DNA of 64,000 bases. Origin: Ignelater luminosus (lineage: Eukaryota; Arthropoda; Insecta; Coleoptera; Elateridae). Position numbers and translations under genes: made by a program. Below, one piece after another: positions 1 to 12,100 of the stretch (within the stretch, counting starts at the first letter, position 1; every line of letters begins with the position of its first letter). The stretch lies in the NCBI GenBank assembly GCA_011009095.1, contig VTPC01007035.1, positions 1-64,000 of the forward strand. The letters run 5' to 3'. The notes under the pieces were generated by a model. It saw nothing but the letters and a program-made list of their open reading frames with translations, was not told the DNA's origin and searched no databases.

Positions 1-627
1 ATCTTCAGGCTGGTGACCCATTTTTTGCGTAGATAGTTCTGATTCATCATCCGACGTGTCGTCCTCTTCTTCTTCGCTTTTCGTCCTCTTAAATTGATTC
101 CTTCTACTCATCTTCATCTTATCCTTCTTTTTATTTTGACTTTCATCTCGGGCTATGGCCTGACTTATCTTACTTGTTTGTTTATCTTCTCTTCGCACTT
201 CTTCTTCTCCTCTTTGACTAAATTCATCTTGATCTTCTTTATCGACTTCTGGATTTTCTTCTTCATCTTCTTCTGTGCGTTCACCTTCTTCATTGTCTTT
301 ATCTGGCATCAGCGTATTTATATCTATAAGCCGGCTGCAAATTAATTTGGCTAAAACGTCCGGAGTCACGTCTTCAAACTCTATATTTAAAATATAGCAG
401 CAATCAATTAGTTCCTTACGACTAAATTCTGTTCTTATATAAGCCAGCTTCTGTTTAAATTCGTCGGACTCGTCAATAAAATTAAATCCTCCAAATTCTC
501 GCAACCTTTTCCTATTGTTTCTGTCTCCTTCATGCTCAAATATTAGTTTGTGTAGAGCGCGTACAGCCTTAGTGCTAGCGGTGTTTATTTTAATTGCAAC
601 TGTTGGTATCTGCACCAAATTCTCCAT
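1..627 (-). CDS. DEK-like SAP-region protein, N-terminal part, runs off window
   Basis: An uninterrupted frame of 209 codons starts at the ATG at 627-625 and is still open at base 1, so the C-terminus is missing. Residues ~18-110 resemble the SAP-containing pseudo-SAP region of DEK chromatin proteins: an LHKLIFEHEGD block, then KRLREFGGFNF, then a helix pair around FSRKELIDCCYIL and VLAKLICSRLID. An acidic stretch (~112-150) follows, then a basic stretch (~165-182) and a second Glu/Asp block (~184-196). This order of DNA-binding fold, acidic tract and basic tract is the DEK plan. DEK family members bind DNA and chromatin in the nucleus. No intron is seen, which is unusual for a host DEK gene, and the ORF sits immediately downstream of a pogo pseudogene on the same strand. 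It could be a retrocopy or a transposon-carried protein rather than the host gene. The match is from memory of the family pattern, not from a search. Confidence 0.6.
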   Translation of the reverse strand, partial: MENLVQIPTVAIKINTASTKAVRALHKLIFEHEGDRNNRKRLREFGGFNFIDESDEFKQKLAYIRTEFSRKELIDCCYILNIEFEDVTPDVLAKLICSRLIDINTLMPDKDNEEGERTEEDEEENPEVDKEDQDEFSQRGEEEVRREDKQTSKISQAIARDESQNKKKDKMKMSRRNQFKRTKSEEEEDDTSDDESELSTQKMGHQPED

Positions 628-867
628 TTATTTTTGTTATTTATCCCACCGCTGCTAATTATGTAGTAAGAAAGAAACACACACACTCACTAAGGCTAAC
701 TAAGTAATTTTAATTAATAAAAACAAAATACAGAAAAACTTAAACTTAAAAAAATAACTCAGAACACTAAATATACGTCTTATCGTCTTCGTCTTCGAAA
801 GCACACTCCCCGTGTCGTTTGTTTTTTTACGCGCTCTTGTATTTTTTTTACGGCTGTGGCCCAATTC

Positions 868-3050
868 TCACAGTATTATATTTTTCGTTTGGTACCATAT
901 TTGGTCATGTGGTTGTGGCCATTTCCAAGTTTTTGATCCACTATTATGCATAACTCTCACTTCATACTCGGGGCCATATCTTTTTTTATAATAACTCCTG
1001 GATAAAACTCATTTTCATATTGTACAATTACAAAGTCGCAAAGAGAATATATTTCCTGTTCGGGATTTTCAAGCTGTCTTGTAGTACTTGAAAGTCCTTC
1101 ATTTTCTGTTTTTGTTTCAGAATGTTTAGATTTTATCGGTTATGTGGTACTTTTTCTTCAGTTTCCTTTTCAGAAGCATCTGTCATATTTTTGCATTCTG
1201 AATTGCTTTCTAATTTAGAAGTCTTCATTCCTCTCTTCCCTTTCAACTTTAATTTTCTACTGATTTCTCTCTGTTGTTTTCTATTATTTTGTTCTTCTTC
1301 CAACTTTTTCTTCTCTTTATCTTTTTCTTCATAAAATTGTTTCCATTGCTTAGAGTTAACTGCGAGAGGAGGCCTTGAAGATTTTATTCGCCTTCGCTTC
1401 TCTTCGTATTGTGGATAATGCAAATGCTTTTCCCAAACATATGATGTTGGTCAATCAGCGTCTACAGTTTCTTTAATATTTGCTTGAACGGCGCTGCAAT
1501 CATCATATTCCAAAACAATATTGTTATTGATCAAAACTTCATCCACAAGATTAAGTTCTTCTATTCTTTCCAGTCCATTGAGGCTGATTTCTTCAGTTTT
1601 TTTCTCTGAATTGATACCGACTTCTTTTGTTCTTTCCTTTGTATTAAAGCTAATTTCATCTGATTTTGCAGTATCGAATTGCCTGTATTTATTCCAAATT
1701 TGAAATAATTTATCAGTTTTCACTTCTTTTTCCAACTTTGCTGCCAATTTGTATCGTTTTGTTTTTCTAAAGTTTTTAGGAATCTAACAGAATCGATGTT
1801 ATTGTTGCTTATATTCGCAACTACTAAGTTTGCTTCTCTTGATCGGTTATTCATACATTTGGAAACATCTACGTTATTAACATTAAAGGGATAGAGACCA
1901 CAACATCTAAAGACATTTCTAATTATCTCAGGTTTACAAGCATTGGTGAAAGCCTTAAAAATACTGGAGCAAATGTTGCTTTTGTCAATGTTCTATTGGA
2001 TCGTTGTTTATAAATTTGATATTCTTCCCTCCACGCTTGTTTTAAAGGGTGGAAGATACCAACATCACAAGGTTGCAATATATGTGTAGCATTTGAAAAT
2101 AAACAATACAGTAGTATTCGCTTTTCACACAAAACTCCGCCAGTTCTAGATTTATGTGTGACTTATGACCATCCAACAGAAACAAAACTGGGAATTTAAT
2201 TTCATTTTCGATCAACCATTGGTAGAAACCATTTGCAACGTATTCAAGAAATGTAGGGTCAACCATCCAACCTGAATCACTCCGTCCAACAATGAATTGG
2301 TTTGGGATGGAATTTGCAACATCTCGTGAAATCCTCTGATAGGGCAAAACTATCATTGGAAGAGGAAGTTTTGCGCTTGCTGAAAGGTTACCTAAAACAG
2401 TTATTGATTGTTTTCTTGTCTAATTGCAATGTCATAAAAGTTTTTAAATTTTTTATGTCCCAAAACCTTTCCGGTCTTTGGATATAATTGTACCCCTGTT
2501 TCGTCAGCATTATAAATTCGATCTGGATCATCTAGTATATCTAAAGCATTTTCTTTCTCTGAATATTTTCTTAGAGGTCATTGAACCAGTTCCTAATATT
2601 AGCCTCGGTAACAGAAGCTCTAGCTTTTGATATAATCTCTGCATTTCTTTTTGAAATATTGGGTTTTCTTTCTAAAAATAACTTAAGCCATTTATCGCCT
2701 GGTCTATTATTTTTGAAGGAATTAGACTTTTGTATTTCTTTCAAGACTTTTTGAACAGTATCTTTAACTTCTTCGGGATACATAGGAAATCCAACTTTAG
2801 CTTTTCCTATGATCCATGATTCCATTCTATTTTCTTCGTCAAGAGAGAGTACCGGTGCAGGACCCATTTTGCGTGTCGATATAATACTTTTGCCATGACG
2901 TTTATTAATTAGTGTGCCTTTGGAAATATTGTATTCCTTGCTTGCTTTATTGGCACTTAAAGCACCATTCTGCACTGCTTCTACCGCTGCTTGTAAATCT
3001 TCTATAGAATCTTTAAACCGCTGATAACTCCGTTTCAGACCTTCCTCCAT
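868..3050 (-). pseudogene. Pogo-type (Tigger/jerky-like) transposase, frameshifted
   Basis: Pieces of one transposase lie in order on the minus strand. From 3050 down come a psq-type helix-turn-helix (AVEAVQNGALSANKASKEYN) and a CENP-B-type second DNA-binding domain ending near NIRNWFNDL at 2571. The DDE core follows, with NADETG near 2505, LLDGHKSH near 2165 and QPCDVGIF near 2060, so all three catalytic Asp residues are still readable. A lysine/glutamate-rich C-terminal region (1133-1423) and a final WKWPQPHDQIWY segment end at a TGA at 868-870. Frame changes near 2570, 2403, 2105, 1925, 1747 and around 970 show that it is dead. The family moves DNA by cut and paste into TA sites. No convincing terminal inverted repeats were found, so element limits are not given. 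Confidence 0.87.
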
Positions 3051-3108
3051 CTGTGATATAAATGTATAATACAGTAATAATTGTTAAACAGCGAAAGCTT
3101 TAAATTTG

Positions 3109-3662
3109 GCAGTAATGGTCATTTTTTGACTTACTAAACCAGTAAATGACCGATACTTAAACAATTAAATATATCGTGGCCACTTACTGGTTTAGGTACA
3201 AAAAGTTAAATATAAAGGTAATTCGTAACAAAACGCACGATATAGTTCATCTTTAAAGCCTTCAAACGTAATATTTTTAAAATTCACGCGTACCCAGTAA
3301 ATGACCACTCTAAAAACATAACCTAGATATATTTCTGAACCATTTTTAGGGTTAAAAATATATTTTTAGGTATTTACCAAACTAGAGAACATAAAATAAC
3401 CTCTGTATAAAGTATATTTTGCAATATTCGCTGGCTACTTACCTTAGTATTTCAAGCACACTATCACTGGGCCTCACGAGGCACTATAGCAACAATATTA
3501 GACTGACTAAGAGAGCATATATCATGTAACGGAGAGGGCAGGCGTGTGCAGTATACCACCGGGAACGATGTTCTGAACGAACGTAAGCTATCCTGCACAG
3601 TTGATTTTATTAACACGATTTTAAACAACAATTAGTCATTGACTGGTACCTGGTCAGTTACT
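3109..3662. repeat. Array of 13-bp CCAGTAAATGACC-like motifs upstream of pogo transposase
   Basis: The motif CCAGTAAATGACC occurs exactly at 3139-3151 and 3294-3306. An inverted variant lies at 3178-3190 (reads CCAGTAAGTGGCC on minus). Weaker copies are at 3109-3120 (GCAGTAATGGTC), 3635-3646 (reads CCAGTCAATGAC on minus) and 3652-3662 (reads AGTAACTGACC on minus). The 3139 and 3178 copies form a hairpin-like pair. Spaced copies in both orientations beside a transposase gene resemble subterminal transposase-binding sites of DNA transposons. The function is inferred. Confidence 0.55.
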
Positions 3663-3810
3663 AATCAGTTCACCCTATCTCTGTATCTGCAGCCGAATGG
3701 AACTATGGAAAAAACGAATAGGACGATGAAATAGTATCAGTCAAAGGTCTGTTCTAGATAGTAAATCTCTCGGCCATACAAGTGACAACAGAACAGACTT
3801 TAGCAGCAGT

Positions 3811-5984
3811 TGTAATGTTATTTTAAAATTCGCACTAAATCCGCCCCTGTTTTTTAATTTCGTTCGGATATTTGTTTTCTTGACGCGCACTATTTAAATT
3901 GTTTCATTCTATAGGCAAATGTTTGTTACCATGTTATTCAAAAGAATTGATAACTTTGTGGTCTCGACTTCTGGGCTCCGGTAGACGTGCCTTTTGCTAT
4001 TTTCCATTATCAGATTCCTGGAACTTTAGTCGCAAAAATTAAAGTCACACCGTCTCGATTGAGCCAGGTTTAAGCTGGTAAATCTACGATGGGAATTTTC
4101 CACTGTTTCATAAGAATATTTATATTTCGACCTGTTAGGGCGTGCATCTGACTTTCGAACCCCACTCCAGTAAGTACACATTGCGCCACAGGAGACGCAG
4201 AGAGAATAGTGATTACGTGGATAGCTGTTGACTTGAACCAACGTGTGGTAATTTTCGACGTTTACCTCTACATCCCCTAATTGGATTCAAACCAAATTAA
4301 GTGAAGCGATTCTCTTACTAAAAAAAAAGAGATCGGAATGGAGAAATCGTAATTTCTTCGTGTCAGAGACGCGCAATAGTCGCGGAAGAAAGTAGTTTGT
4401 TTGCCAACAACAAGGCTTATAAATTTCGTTATCGTGGGGAATGTATAACCCAAATATAATTACGCTGGTGTCCTCCAGGAAGCAGAAATTGTAGAGGGTA
4501 GGAACGCAACCATTTGGGTCCCGTTGGTGTAGCACCTGTGTGTATACTACATTTTGGAAGCTCCGCAAAATTTTAATAGTGGTTGAGACTCAGTGATTTT
4601 CGTTTATAAAATTGTGTGTAAACGCCTGGATTTTGTTCTTATGTTTTTTTGTGATTAACGTAAAATAAGTGGTTGTTCTTCGAAATTAAAGTTTTCTCAA
4701 TTATTGGATCTAGCTGCCTTTCGTCGGAAAACAGAGGTCTGCACATACCTTCTGGAAGGAAGAATTCCTGTATGAGTAAGAAAGAAAACCTGCTATGTTT
4801 TATTATATTATATGAATTTTAATGTTTAAAGACTAGGAGAACGTCGAACTTTGTGAAATATTTTATACGAAAACTTTGCTTAGACAGGATCAGTTTCGTA
4901 TTGTTTTATTGAATCATAATTTTTACAAGTAACTTTTTAACTAATTTGTAACAGGAACGTTCCCAGGTAATTTTAGCTGGTGTTTGATAAATTGTTGCAA
5001 CAAAATTACTAACTTGGTAATCATTTCTTTGTTCTTAAATGTAAAGTTCAGTTGTCAATATTTAACAATTTATGGTCAAGTTTACCTTAGTCGGGTTAAT
5101 TAATATTTGAATTTTGATCTTTTGTGTTCTATTTTAAAATTTTAACGCAACAGAATCATTTCGCTTTGTTTATTGTAATAATTTGTTTTTCTTATAGTTT
5201 GTTTCTGTTTTTTTATTATTTTATCGACTCTGTTCTTCAAACAGAAATTAATTTATGCCTCTTATTGATATTCTTTTGTGGTGTTATTTTATTATTGTTT
5301 TTGTATTTTTGTTTGTGTGTGTTTGACTCATTTTTTTATTATCATTATTGTTTTAATAAATGTAAGTAAGGCCGACTTCTTGTATTTTTGTTTTTGTAAG
5401 TGGATCTCTGGTCCAGATAAGCAGCTTAATTTCATTATTTTGTTCTTTTGGCTATCAAAAAGCACGTAGTGTATATTCCAAATTTCAATTATAGACTAGA
5501 TATCCTTGCTCAAGAGAGAAGTAAATATTGAATTGGCATTTCTCTCTTGCATCGTTTTAAAAGAAGGAAGTCTTGAGAGGACTTCCTTAGCAAAATTAAG
5601 TAAGACAAATCAAGTGCTTATACAGTGTTTATTTTGTGTATTGAGTCTCATTGGTGAAACGTCAGAGCGAGTTTTAATAGAGCTTCCACGAGGTAAGTTA
5701 CACACAGGGTGAGGTGTCGTAAGAGGCCTATATACAGGGTGTCGGATTCACGAGTAGTCGCGTGACCGACCATCAGACCCCTTCGATCTACGACTGCTGG
5801 CGCCCTCTTTTACGACCATCTATTAGTTTAATAAGAGTTTTGGAAAACGGTGAGCTTCTCTTTGTGAGAGATTAGCCAAGTTTATTTGAGAATCCACCCC
5901 ATCTGCGGCATGAGCTACGGGATTTAACATCTACCATTGGTCTGGACGGGACTTGTGCATACTTTTGAGCATCTTCCCGTTACA
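3811..5984. mobile_element. Solo LTR, copy 1 (2174 bp), TSD CAGT
   Basis: The segment begins TGTAATG and ends CGTTACA, that is TG...CA with short inverted ends. It is bracketed by the same 4 bp, CAGT, at 3807-3810 and 5985-5988. A second copy lies at 38928-41092 in the same orientation with its own different 4-bp duplication. No coding region for gag or pol lies inside; open frames here (for example 5124-5469) are T-rich chance frames. The TG/CA ends, 4-bp duplication and absence of an internal region identify it as a solo long terminal repeat of a gypsy-type retrotransposon, left after recombination between two LTRs. About the first 420 bp differ clearly from copy 2, while the rest is nearly identical. 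Confidence 0.85.
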
Positions 5985-5988
5985 CAGT

Positions 5989-8035
5989 GTTGTTTGAGCG
6001 TAAAATGTTGTTATCCTGGTAAGCTAAACTCGAGTAGGAGGCCTGGCAAAGAAGACATAACATCCAAATAGTCAATGATAGAATGAGAAGTCGATGCAAT
6101 AATATCAATACCTAAGCTGGAAGCTATCAACCTAAGATTTAGTTTGCTGCATCATCCTTTGAAGAAATGAAACCTTAGCTGCACCACTGGTTACGAAACA
6201 TGCCTGATATGTTATTTAAAAAAATGAACGAATTGCAGTGGGACCCCATTTATTTTTTTTCTCAATCGACGATTCTTTGTTTTACTGGATTTTAACGGTA
6301 ATGTATAAACCCACTATAATATGCCAAAGGAATCCAAAGAGGATAGCTCCGGTAAATCTAAAAATGCTAACGGAAAGAAGTTCGCTTGAATTTGTGAATT
6401 TTAAAACAAATTCTTGCATCAGAAAATCACGGTTCATACTAATACAGGACGTTTTGACATGTTTTTAGAGCTAAATTGATTTACTTCTAGTTAGACTGAT
6501 TTTGTGAAATGTGAAACGCCATGAGAATAATTTAAACTTTCAGACAACATATTGAGAATCCCACATTCAAATTGGTCTCACTTTTCTACTGCTACATTAG
6601 GAAGAGGTTAGGCAAATGCTGTATGCAAGTTTTTTTTTATCACAGTGCAGATTAAAAAATCATGTTTTTCACTACACGGCATTAAAAACAAAACACCAAT
6701 AACAGTTAATCTGGTTCTTTTTTTTTCAAGAAAGTGGGTACTCGATGAGATTTGATGAAGTGTCTGTAAAATCCAACTCTAATTGGCTTTAAAGTTTGTT
6801 TAAAAAGAACAAAGAAGTTTGTGTTAACTACACATTTGAAAGATGTTCTAAACGATTCAGTTTTAGTGATTTGAGGTTCACTTGTTCTGATGGATTAGAC
6901 TACTCATCAGAAGACTGAATTACGAAACTAACAGTAGGAATGAACTACATAAAGAAGATTTTAAGAAAAACTCAAGAATCTTTAAAATATCATTGCAGAA
7001 TACCAAACAAGCAAATCATACAGGTTGTCTCTAAGAAAGAAATTGGAATCTTAAAATCTTGACATTGAAGAATGTTAGAGAACTTCTGAATTCTAATTGC
7101 AAAACGTTATTCTCTGTAGGATGTATCAAAAATAGATGAAAGAAATTTTAATACAAGTAATCGATCTCTCAGAAAGACGGTTAATTTATTCGTGGTGGAT
7201 TGGGAATAAACAAAAGTCTTGTTCACAAGTTGACAAGTTGAAATGTTAAAGGTAAGCAGTGATCGATATAACTGAAGCATTATTTACAAAGCTGACAGTA
7301 AGACAAGTCACATTTCTTAAGAAAAGTTATGAAAATTGACTAAAGAATTTGTGGATATCATGTTGCTGTTGGATATTTTTGGAAGACAAAACGATTTAAG
7401 CTGATACTTCAACTACTAAACAATACTTAAATAAACTCTGATTGTGATTGTTGTATTATAAAACAAAATTATTGCAGAGGAGGATTTAAATCGGTATTAA
7501 TAGAAATAAAACCTAGTAGTCTTCAAAGTTTATTTACACCTGATATTTTATTTATTAATTTTGAAGAGTTTTTAATTGAATATTTTGGTAATTGTGCAAT
7601 TTAACTTTTCGATGTTCGAGACAATAGCAGTGATGGGCGTGTTTGGGTTATGTGTTTTAATTAAGGCACACAGTTATTATCAGGCTTGTAGGTTGTTATA
7701 AATGATGAATTATCTTATAAAGTTTCTAAAGGCCTTATAACTTTATTTAACCTCGTTTCAAAATTTTGTTTCAAGTTTTTAAGCTTTTATTATCAATCAA
7801 TGAGAGAGCTTTCCCTTTCCTCAGAAACTTTTAAAAATGACCCATTTCTTCTTGGTTAGATTTGTAACTGAAAATGTGTTTGCTCTTACAGAAAAATAAA
7901 AACTTTTTTATTTAATTAAAATTCTCAGTTTCTCTTACATTTTACTTAGACGATTTCCCTCAAAGATATCAAATTTTCCGCAACAAAAAATAAACAAATG
8001 TTTATAATTAAAGAATGTATGTAAATATAATTAAC
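5989..8035. other. No gene recognised
   Basis: AT-rich sequence with only short chance ORFs (for example 6238-6468 plus) and no recognisable protein motif, RNA or repeat structure. It would be intronic if the ACE-like gene model below is right. Confidence 0.5.
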
Positions 8036-8306
8036 CTGGATAGTTCTTCAGTGAAACGAGGTCCTCTGCAAAGTAAATACAGTTTGCGTTTCTGGTCAGG
8101 TTTCAGCCAGTATTTCCTTACTTTGGAGTCGCAAACTTTATTTTTCCATTTATTACGGGCCACCCCCAATTCCATGGCTTGTTGTGATGTTATTTCGTCG
8201 GGTACCGTTGATAGTTTCCATGTTAAAAGCGCCGAAAGCGAATTAAATTTAGAAAGGTCTACATCCACTTCGTTTAACCAGTCCTCCACTTCATTTTGGT
8301 AAATTT
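8036..8306 (-). CDS. Internal coding exon of an ACE-like (M2 peptidyl-dipeptidase family) protein
   Basis: On the minus strand a good acceptor (T-rich run then TTTTTTGCAG, ending at 8307) opens a 271-bp exon. It ends in TCCAG before a GTTAAT donor at 8035. The phase is 2 nt, then codons IYQNEVEDWLNEV..., and the frame is open throughout. The peptide contains a WLNEV opening, LLTWKLSTVPDEIT and KRKLYLLCRGPRFTEELSR. The last segment strongly recalls the YLLCRGPK(Y/F)T block of divergent insect ACE-like proteins (Ance-3/Ance-5 type). Family members are secreted or membrane-anchored zinc dipeptidyl-carboxypeptidases, but several insect paralogues lack the HEXXH site. The zinc-binding exon is not in view, so activity cannot be judged. 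No further exon downstream (below 8036) was recognised. The candidate upstream exon is at 59494-59587. The assignment rests on motif memory, not a search. Confidence 0.65.
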
Positions 8307-8875
8307 CTGCAAAAAATAAGGTTTTTTTTTATAAAAGGGAATTATTAAAATATCTCATCTTCTGCTACATTACTTTACTTTTTATATAGATTTCACGCAA
8401 AGATCTGCTTAATTTACAGTCTACTTTTACTGTTTATTAATATTTTTGAGTAATTTTATGCAAATAATGTAATTTATGTTACTGTTTTGCATAACGATAA
8501 TAAAACTACATTGGTGAACGTGTACTATCTTTAAATGTTCATCAGTGGGTTGCTTTAAATTTACATATTTTTTTAATTAAATGTAAAATTTGTTTAAATG
8601 CTGTTTATTAAAGAAACCTTAGATAGTTTATTTATTTAAGAACAATTTTGACTATTAGAATTAAACCGGATTTATGAAAGTATGACTTTCTGCTCGAGTT
8701 AATTATCTTTGTTATTCTAGTAAATTCTTACACCATATAAAGTAATAATATTGGTGTAACATACATTCTTAATTATTTAACAATTACGTTGTAGAAAAAT
8801 TCGTGTTTTTATAAACAAATCTAAAGTAAACAGTGATACTGAAAGTCCTACCAATAATTAGAAATTATCCACCCA

Positions 8876-9134
8876 CACGCAAAAAAATGTCTTGTTGGTG
8901 CAACAAGAAATTTAGTGGAATTTCGGACAACAAATATTTTTTAGCAGTAGCAACAAATTAATCTGTTCCTAACTCTAAAATAAATTATAAATTTGTTGTA
9001 TTTACCAAAGTGCTGTAGTGGCAAGAACAAAAAATTATACCGTGTGACAAATATATTTGCTGTTCTTACAAAAATATTTGCTGTCCAAAATTCCACTAAA
9101 TTTTTGCAGCGCCTACAAAACATTTTTCTCCGCG
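8876..9134. mobile_element. Foldback MITE, ~260 bp with ~60-bp inverted arms
   Basis: The left arm (8880-8942) and right arm (about 9066-9130) are reverse complements with scattered mismatches. Both contain AAATTTAGTGGAATTT and ACARCAAATATTT when read inward. Both outer ends show ACGC beside an A-run. The centre has no coding content. This is a miniature inverted-repeat element. The target duplication is not clear, so the outer limits are approximate. Confidence 0.7.
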
Positions 9135-9599
9135 TAGTACACCCAATATAACAGATAATAACTACTGGCTAAAGGCAGTAACTATATCAAACAATATCCG
9201 TTTCCCATGTTCTTTAAAATTGTAGTAACATACTGTTTCAACCAAATAGAGAGAAATAACGATTGCGTTTTTCGATCACCCTGTATAATAAGATTATTCG
9301 GCTAAATCTCGAATAATTGGCTTTTAAAGAATCAAGAGCCAAGTTTACTTTTGTGAAAGTTAAATTAATACCAGAGTAAGTCGAAAAATCTAGAAAATCT
9401 TTCTGCAACAGACAATTGAATAACACCTTTATATAAAATCGAGTAGGCCATGCAACAAACGTTCCCAGGCGCCCACATGTAGGATCATGCTCGGACTCCA
9501 AAGAATTGATATTCGCTACCGCGTGGAGCCCCCAAAAACCGTGGCGCTGAAGGCCCAGGTTTCAATGGCCCTGTCGGGAAGTTGACCCTGAATATAATG
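9135..9599. other. No gene; one isolated MITE-like end
   Basis: No supported gene. At 9274-9287 is GATCACCCTGTATA, the exact reverse complement of 63641-63654. It looks like one terminus of a TA-flanked MITE whose other end was not found. Confidence 0.4.
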
Positions 9600-11640
9600 A
9601 ATTACAGACTAACAACACACTTCTCCTTTTTCACTTACAAAACTCAGCGAGCAATATAAAATACAAACAATTGCAATTAAACAATCAACAAGTCTTGCTG
9701 AGTGGTTTTGGGCGGTCCTGCTTGTTGTTGTCTCTTGTCTACATTTATTTGGTCTTGCGTGATGCCTCCATTATCGTTTGATGTTATCATCTTCAGGAAA
9801 ATTAATCTCTAACTCTCCATCGGGCTAATTTCTCCTGACTATCAAATGGAACTATTTCTTCTTATCGTCATCTTGTTGGCAGCAATGAGAGACGAGAGCG
9901 TAGTGGAAATTCAGATATGTTTGAACAATCTTTCCATGGGGTAGGTGGTTTTAACTTCACTTGATCCTAGAAGAAGTAATCCAGCTGGCGAGAATTCATT
10001 TATAAGTGGCATCGCTCTGCAACACTGCGAAGCTTTAGATTTGCTCTTGTTTCCATTTCAACTAACCCGTTGCTCTGGCAAGACTTCAGACTCGAAGTTG
10101 TATGCTTGGAACTCCAGTCTTTTACAAAACTTGTACATTCAGATATGAGAAATGGATCAAAATAAATTCCATTATCGTTGCATACCTCCTCCAGCGTACA
10201 ATAGTGAACAAATATCGATTTAAGGTGAGTACTTTAATAAAGCGAGTTCGGTAATCAGGAATAGAAATCTGTAACTAGCACTATGGCTTTTGTGGAAATT
10301 TGGACAAAGCAAGGTTTTATGCGAGTTCTTTGTCTCCATGATACATAATGGGTACTCTTTGATTAGCTTCTTGATTTCAATTAAAATTCTTGGTAACCAA
10401 ACAGATTCCTGTGTTCTTGCTCTGCATTTCGTAATATTCAGATGTTCTTCGTAGATCTCTTGCAAAATATGTTTTAGCTGCCTTCATTTCTGACCGATAT
10501 TATCAAGAGGTTCTCAACTCTTTTTTTAATTTCTAAGTCTTTTTCGGACTATTTAGATATTAACACTGTATTATCTTAATCGAACGCATTCGTTGTCTTG
10601 TAATTGTACTTCTTGAATTTCTTAAAGTCAGAAGCAAGAAAATCTGTTGTAACCATTTAAATTTTTGAATCGGGGTCGTCATTATTATAACTGAGCGATA
10701 ACAACTTTTTAACGTTCATAACGATATCTTGTAAGTCATCATTGCATGGGCTAAAGTTTTAGTGCGATGTCGTCAAATCGTTTCATACGTAGGAGATTAG
10801 ACAAGAATTCCCATTTACCTGCCGCTGCTTTAAAACTGCACTTGAACCACATGACAATGCGTCGACCGTAATGACAGTTTCTAGTTGCATCAAACCATGC
10901 TGAGACTGGTGCCTTGCTTGGATTGTTCTTGATTCCATCGAACGCCTGCTGATGCATCGAGTCCTATTTAAATATATTTTTCTTGTTCAAAAGTCTGTTA
11001 AGTGCATGTGCTTTCATTTTCAAGTCCAGAATTAATCTTGCGAGGTAGCTAAATTAAGATCATCCATGATTGTCCACTACATCAATCGCTGGAAAATACG
11101 ATAAGCAGTCGCTTGCCGCTCTTTTCAATAATTGTCCTATAAAACAGAATATCGTTTATTTGTACACCAGTCATTGCAATGTCTCTCGCATCCTCTTCTG
11201 AAAAGATGCAAGTGCGGAATTAATCCCGAATAACAATTTCTTATGCTTGTGTCTTCTAAAAGGAATGATGAAGGTAGTGAGCAATTGCGACACTAAATCA
11301 AGCTAGCTCACCATGACAAAAGCCACTAAAATACTTTGCTTCTCCGAATAGCCCTAAAACATTTTCAGTTGCTGATATCGGAGAGATGCAAATAGTACCG
11401 TTTGACTTCGCCGCTAAAATAAGTCCAGAACACTATTCCGTTGGTTCTTCTACCAACTCGATGATTTCGAGCAGTACCATATTATCGACGATACTTTTGA
11501 TCTTGTTTAAAATCGTTGTTGTCAACGCATACAAAATGTGACACGCGTCCCAATTCTTCACATGATATTTCCACTGACTTGTTTGAGCTCACTACATTAT
11601 CGTCCACACTTTAATAAGTAGTGCTTGTTCAAGATCGTCA
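9600..11640 (-). pseudogene. Gypsy-type pol remnant (RT, RNase H, integrase), heavily decayed
   Basis: Reading the minus strand from 11640 down, fragments of a gypsy pol appear in the usual order. Around 11500-11430 is an RT start resembling IIELVEEPT. A decayed RT body follows to about 11100, with GVQINDILFY near 11160 in place of the YxDD box. At 10751-10957 is an RNase H start (HQQAFDGIKNNPSKAPVSAWFD). At 10220-10465 is an integrase zinc-binding segment with EEHLNITKCRARTQ, LIKEYPLC and a broken second Cys. About 10190-10030 is an integrase core with NDNG and, in another frame, QSNGLVE. Stops and frameshifts are frequent. Gag and protease were not recognised and no LTR pair flanks it. Family placement is good; exact ends are estimates. 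Confidence 0.72.
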
Positions 11641-11744
11641 ATCACATAAATATAAACCAATTTTGTCCCAAGCCAGGATGAGAAAGAAGGAGGGAGAGGA
11701 GTAACAACCTCGTTAAAAAACCTGGGTTTAGCTGCCCCGGCTAA

Positions 11745-12100
11745 TACAGTAAGATCATTATTGCTTGTCCAGAAAAAAATGTTTTCCGCAGGTGATATTA
11801 TCTATATTTGATTCCGTTTACTGTCATTTACTTGTAGGATAAAGTTGACCGCTAAAAAATTCTTTTTGTAGTGAAATCTATGCCACCCGGAAAGCACTTC
11901 TGCTAGAATGGTTGCCTACTGTTTGAAACAAATAATTTTTAAAGAATGAGGTATGACAAACATAAATAAATCGTCATCCGTCTGCATCCATCAGCATTCG
12001 TCCTTACTCGATTTTGTCGCCAACTTTACATTAAAATAAAGGTTTGATAACGACTGTGGAAAATAATATCGTCTGGACAAGCAATAATGATCTTACTGTA
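11745..12100. repeat. Inverted duplication at the 5' end of the LINE
   Basis: Bases 11745-11772 are the exact reverse complement of 12073-12100 over 28 nt, and similarity continues outward to about 11790 and 12054. The copies face each other across roughly 280 bp. The right copy lies in the first codons of the LINE frame at 12044. Confidence 0.8.

Noticed and set aside
94-345. Plus-strand 83-codon hydrophobic frame
   Set aside because: It is the antisense of the acidic/basic part of the DEK-like frame on minus; GAA/GAT codons read backwards give Phe, Leu and Ile.
5124-5469. Membrane-like frames, repeated at 40272-40475
   Set aside because: T-rich part of the solo LTR; hydrophobicity comes from base composition and no start context or family supports them.
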